From Branchiostoma floridae (lineage: Eukaryota > Chordata > Leptocardii > Amphioxiformes > Branchiostomatidae): a DNA stretch of 48,867 nucleotides. The DNA lies in NCBI RefSeq assembly GCF_000003815.2, contig NC_049991.1, positions 18,973,326-19,022,192 on the forward strand, written 5' to 3'. A program made the position numbers and the translations under genes. This document shows, piece after piece, positions 42,201 to 48,200 of this stretch. The notes below the pieces were generated by a model. The model was not told where the DNA came from. It saw only the letters and a program-made list of their open reading frames with translations, and did not search any database. The stretch's first letter is position 1. Each line of letters opens with the position of its first letter.

Positions 42201-45200
42201 AACATACTTTTTATCTATACGTAAGCAAATAAGACCAAAAAAGGAAAACAAACAAAACAGTTATGAACGTAGACATTGAAAACGCTATAGGTGACATGGT
42301 GAATAGTGAAATATATCCTGATGAAAAAAATTAAGTAGAGCTGAAACTGAATCCCACAGCACCGGGGACGTTCGCGTGGAGAACACGCTGGATGACGCCG
42401 TGACGGAGTTCTACACGCTGGAGGTCTGGGTCACGGACGGCACGCAGTACACCACCGTCACCTACGTCTATGTCCAGGTGCAAGGTTAGTAGTTTACACC
42501 ACCGTCACTTACGTCTACGTGCAGGTGCAAGGTCTGTAGTTTTTATCATTCAAGTTCAAAGGCGTGACATACGTAGTGGTGGCGCACACAAATTGGGCAA
42601 CTTATGTTCGTAGCTTCTCCCGATTGCATAATGCTGATGCTAACGGTTTTGGGGATACCTTGCCATAGAGGAATGTACGCACATATCTGTTTGTACGATG
42701 CATACTTAAAGTTTTACTTTGATGTAACACACAGAGATACGGCAAAAATGCTATGATTCATATTCTATTGTGTTAGATAAAGGTAGAAAAATATGTATAA
42801 CATTCTATGGTTTCAGCATTTAATATTAAGAACACATATTGACAACTTTAATAATAAACTCCTAATAAATCTGTCAATATATTTTACTACATATACATGG
42901 TACAAAACATTAGTAGAGCGAAAGTGTCCGTTCGTTAAGGGTAACCTTTAAAGCTTTATTCCCACACAGACGCCAGCACCACGGGTCTGACGTTCATCCC
43001 CAGCAACACCTACAGCTTCAGCGTGGCGGAGAACTCTGCCGTGGGGACCGCAGTGGGGACGGTGTACGCAGGCGTGGCGGGGGGACAGATCGCCTTCTCA
43101 GCCTCGCCTGTCGTCTCCACAGGAGGTACAGACGGATTGTTTAACTTCAAAACAAAACAAAAAAAAAAACATTTCCACTCAAGATGTCTTTATATTTCAC
43201 TTGTATAGAATCTAGCAGTCGTAGATGTTTGCTATAGTTGCTATATCCCCATAGAAGATATTGTTCAGGGCTCGCTCTCCGTCTTTTCCTCTCTCTCTTG
43301 CTTCCCAACATTTAAATTTATTACTCTAACAGTCATGGTTGTTTTGCTATGAGTATTGGTGGTGTTGCTTTTTAATGACATGAAACATTGAGGTATTTTA
43401 ATTTCGGCCAAATATTTCAGGTACCGTAACGTTTGCGATCTCCACTGCTACGGAGCATAACGGCGCGCAGGCGAACACTCTGTTCCAGATTTCAAACTCC
43501 AGCTCCGGGGCTATCACGGTATGACGCATTTTGTACTCCCATAGATAACGTAAAGGACTTAACTAGACTTGTGTGTCTTACTGTATTGTATTTTTTTTTT
43601 TTTTGAAAAAGTAACTAGTTTGCACGTGGGCAACGAAGGGCTCTGTATGTGTTTGAACGTCTTCCAAGAAACATATCATCTTTGACTGTTCTGGGGGGGG
43701 GGGGGATAACACAATGCAAAGTTGCAGGAACTATATATGTACCAACACTACGGACTAGGGTGAGAGAGAGAGGGGGGAAGGGANNNNNNNNNNNNNNNNN
43801 NNNNNNNNNNNNNNNNNNNNNNNNNNNNNNNNNNNNNNNNNNNNNNNNNNNNNNNNNNNNNNNNNNNNNNNNNNNNNNNNNNNACAGATCCTGCTCCCTC
43901 CCACCCGTGAGACGAACGACGCCGTGCAGTTCGTGGTGATCGCCAGCAGTGCCGGCCCGCCGCCCCTGTCCGCGGAGGCGACCATCTTCGTGGACATCAC
44001 GGACGTGAACGACAACGCGCCAGTCTTCGGCAGCAGCTTCTACAGGTGGCGGATACTTTCTGTTTTCTCGGTTTTAGGATCGGTTTTAGAATCTCATGGA
44101 GGAAGATTATAAACTGCTGCAAGAGTGGAGTATAGTAGTTTGCTCCGACGTTTATCATACACCATGTACAGTCGCTTCTCAGGGTAGCAGAAGCGAACAT
44201 AGGAACGAACCGGATGGTACACAGGCTAGGAATTTCCTGATTATTAAAATTGTTCGATTGATCTGAGAAAGAAGAACCAAATGTCACCTACACCTACAGT
44301 CCCATGGCCGCACCTGGGTAATTACTGTCGTATTGAGGTCAGCTGAGTGGCGCCGAATGGCAGCTCACTCCAGACACTTCTGACAGTCGTATTGAGGTCA
44401 CCTGAGTTGCGCCTAATGGCAGCTCGCTCCAGACCCTTACGATTTAGCCCCCGCCTATTGTAAGCTCCACGCAATTCAGCCCCTGGCTGCAAAGAGAGAG
44501 TAGTCGGCCCACCCAATAACAAAAAATGCTGTTTCCACATTTCAGCGGTGAGTGCGGCACGACGAGTGACTTCGGCCAGGCGATCGTGACGATCAGCGCC
44601 ACGGACGCGGACGAGGGGACCAGCGGGACGGTGACGTACGGGGAGTCCGCCGAGTATCCGGAGCTGTTCGAGCTGGACACGACTACAGGTAAACACATTT
44701 AGATATATTTTTATTTGGTTTAAGACAGACGAGGACAATGTGGTACTGCAGGTAAATAGCACAGGAGCCAAGTCCTGAACGATGCCTAGAAATGGGATTT
44801 CGTTGCACCCATTTTACAGAAAATGTTTGACCTGAAAAACGGAGATTTATATTTACTTCCGGACACCCATCATCTTCAACAGCATCACTAGAATGAACTG
44901 GCAGAGCAGTTCAATGCAAGTACAGCTAACTAGAGAAACTGGTTGAACCACTTACTCCAAAGGATCGTTTGCAAAAAGTCACTCAAATCTATATTTTGTT
45001 TTCTAGTGACATCCATCACTCATCTTCAGCGTCACTAGAACATTTGTGTCCCTCGAAACATTCGCAAGTAAATATCCGTGTTTTGTCCAGTTATAGATAC
45101 TGGATTTTATTTGAATATTGTATACATGGATGTATAACCTACATAAACCTTCCGTTTCATTATAACCTTTCCACCAGGAAACATCCGCCTAGTCATCGAC

Positions 45201-48200
45201 CAGACGTTGGCAACTCAGACCGCCTACCTGATGACCATGTCGGGTACCGACGGAGGCTCCCCGGCCCTCTCGTCCCAGACCACCGTCAGAGTCGACGCCT
45301 ACGACCCCTACACGACCCTGGTGGACATCGAGCTGGCCATGACAGAGGACGAGTTCTGGACAAACAAGGACACGTTCCTCAGCGAGGTGGGTCTGATTGG
45401 TGGAATGAAACCCACATGTACCTATGTCAGTCTCACTCAAGACCCAACTCAGAGTGGACATCCATCTATCCACAATTGCCCTGAGATCCATAGTTTTCAG
45501 TAACTGGCATGGACTTCCATAAATGTAGCACATGTTTTTATAATAGAAACATAAGCAGGCACCAAATTAGGAACTGATTTGCATAATCAATACAAAAATG
45601 GCCTACAGATTTATGATAAATGATTGGGAGTTTATACTTGTGACATTTGTAAGTCAATGATGAACAACGCCATGCATGAATTATGTAAATATGTAAGTAA
45701 TTTGCATAAAATATACGAAAATGAAATCTATAAAAGCTCCAAATATCTCATGGAGGTATAAGGTTGCCGAACTCTAGTTAATTGATTGATTGATTGATGG
45801 ATTGATTTCTCTTCCACCCCCATGCCAGGTGACCACCATCCTGCGGACCCAGTACGCCACCGCCAGGTGTGGGCTTGCCTACATCACCAGGAAGGACGTC
45901 TCCGTCATCACTACCAACAGGAGGAGGCTGCTCACCACTCAGGGGTATGCTCCCTCTGTTTGCTCTCTATCAGGCCTCTTTAAGTACAGAAATCAGTAAT
46001 TAGATTTTAATCTGTAGATTACTAGCTGTAACTACGTCACCAGGAAGGACGTTCGACTATTGTTTCGATTTGCACAACGATGTCCAGACGGGCTTTGTTT
46101 TCTTTTTCGGGGCCTTTATTTTTGACATATTACCTAAAATTCCTGTCGCCGCACATGCGTTGTATTCTCTGTGAGAGGACTTATTATACCTTTTATGTAC
46201 ATAAATCAGCAAATAGATTAAAGCAATAATTAGAGCAAAGGAATTCTACAGCATTTCGACCGATAGCCATTCGACACTTTAATACCCGCCCCAAGTATAA
46301 AGCCGTATGGTGATAAATGATTTAAGGTGAATCGTTGTATAATCTAATCTAAAATTTCCCCCACAGCGAGGTGGTAGCGCGCGTGTACGGAGTACGGAAC
46401 GACAACGCGGACACCGCAGCCGGCATCAACAACAACAAGGAGTTCTTCACGGACGCAGAGATGCTCAGCACCATCACAGGTTAGACTATTCACACTTTTA
46501 CCCTAGAGCATATAAAAAATTGCCAACTACGTGAAATCATACAATCCCTGTTTATAGCAATTACAAACTGCACTAAGCTTCATCCTACAAGAGGCAATTT
46601 TCACCCTCAAGCGTACTACCGCACCACTCAAAAGAAAGGACTTTAAATGTCCGACCTAGCCCGCATCTGCCGGACTTTACCGAAGTTGAGAAAATGTGGT
46701 GTAAAAACAACAATCCAAAAGTACGAATCGATCCTGTATTTGAATTGTCAATGGCACACTCGAGGTGCTATCGAATGATTTCATGAAAACATTCTAGTTA
46801 TCACCCGGTCCAGAACGTTATCCCCAGGTATGACAAGACTAATCATTTCGAGATATTGCACCCCCAGGTTCCGGCCTGACCATCACAGACTCCATCACCG
46901 TCCAGGACTATGATGACGGCACCACCACCACCACCTGGATACAGTACCCAGCATCCATCGCACTGGTCGTGCTCAGCTGCATCTTCTTCGTTCTGGTGGT
47001 GGCGCTCATCATCGCGCTGGTGCTGTGGTGTCGGAGGAAGAGGGGCAAGGGGTACGTCTACCTGTCTGTTTGTTTTTGTTTTGTTTGAGGCAGTACTTCA
47101 CCATGCTGGTGGCGCTCGTCATAGCGCTGTTCCTGAGGCGCCGAAGGAAGAGGAACAAGGGGTACATCCTCTGTCTTCTTTTTTTATAGTCCGTCAGCTG
47201 CTTTCCATCTACCGCCACTCCATTCTCTATTCTACGACAGTCGCTCGTGCTTCTGATTGCTCTTAATACAGGCTAATTTTGAAATGCAGAAGGAGAAAGG
47301 GTAGTCGTATTTTTCTTTTTGTCTTATCTATGCCTCTGACTGTCTATCTCTTCCCCTCTCCCCTCTCTATGCCTCTGTCTGCCCGTCTGTTCCTCTCGTC
47401 TTTTCTTCCTTCCTCTACCAATCTGTCTGTTTGCCATTCTCACTCTATTCATATCCACTCTCTCTCCGTCTCCGTTACTGTATATGTCTTTCGCCCTCTC
47501 GATCTGACCGGCTCTCCCTCTCTCCTCCCTCTCTTTTTACCATTCTTTTCACCATAGACGCCAAAGTACATACGTACACCGTTTTCGTCAGTTTGAGTAA
47601 GATTTGTATATCTCTTTTGTAGGAAAGTCTCGAAGAAGGACAGTGTAAAAGACAAGCCTGAAAAGCAGCAGAGGTGGTCTTCCCCACGTAAGTGACGTGC
47701 GCTTTAAATTTGTTTGTTTTTTATAACCCTGGTCAGATGTCAACTTGTTAGAAAATGGTAAATAACGGTATTCGCATGTTTATGTGAAAGTTCCGTTGTC
47801 AGTGGAAAGTCATAGTATTCGTCCTGGTCATAGTGGCATTGTATTGTTTCTTTTTCTGATTTTTTCATCATCTTTTTGTTCAGTTATCACTGCTGTACCA
47901 GCCAACAACGCCACCAAGGTAAGAGACAGTGGTCATTCATCTCAATAGTAAACATTGGTATTATGATGTTTGACTGGAATTGTATTATGCTGTCAATGTG
48001 CCTTTTTTTGTCATTTTTTGGTATTTTTCTTGCCACAACCAAAATTCCCCTATCATCCTTGTAGTTTCTGGATGTTAAGTCACCAAATAGGTTCATTGCA
48101 TTGCTCCTTGGGCCCACAGCCCAACAACATTGCTAAGAACGCGACATTAAGGTCTAATTCTGTTGAATCAAAGTTTGAATGTTGTTCTTTTTACAGCAGC

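Noticed and set aside
48113-48196. Possible alternative exon starting after GGGCCCACAG (PNNIAKNATL resembles VPANNATK of exon 38)
   Set aside because: Using it would need a donor that is not seen before the real acceptor at 48196. Similarity is short and could be chance or a decayed duplicate.
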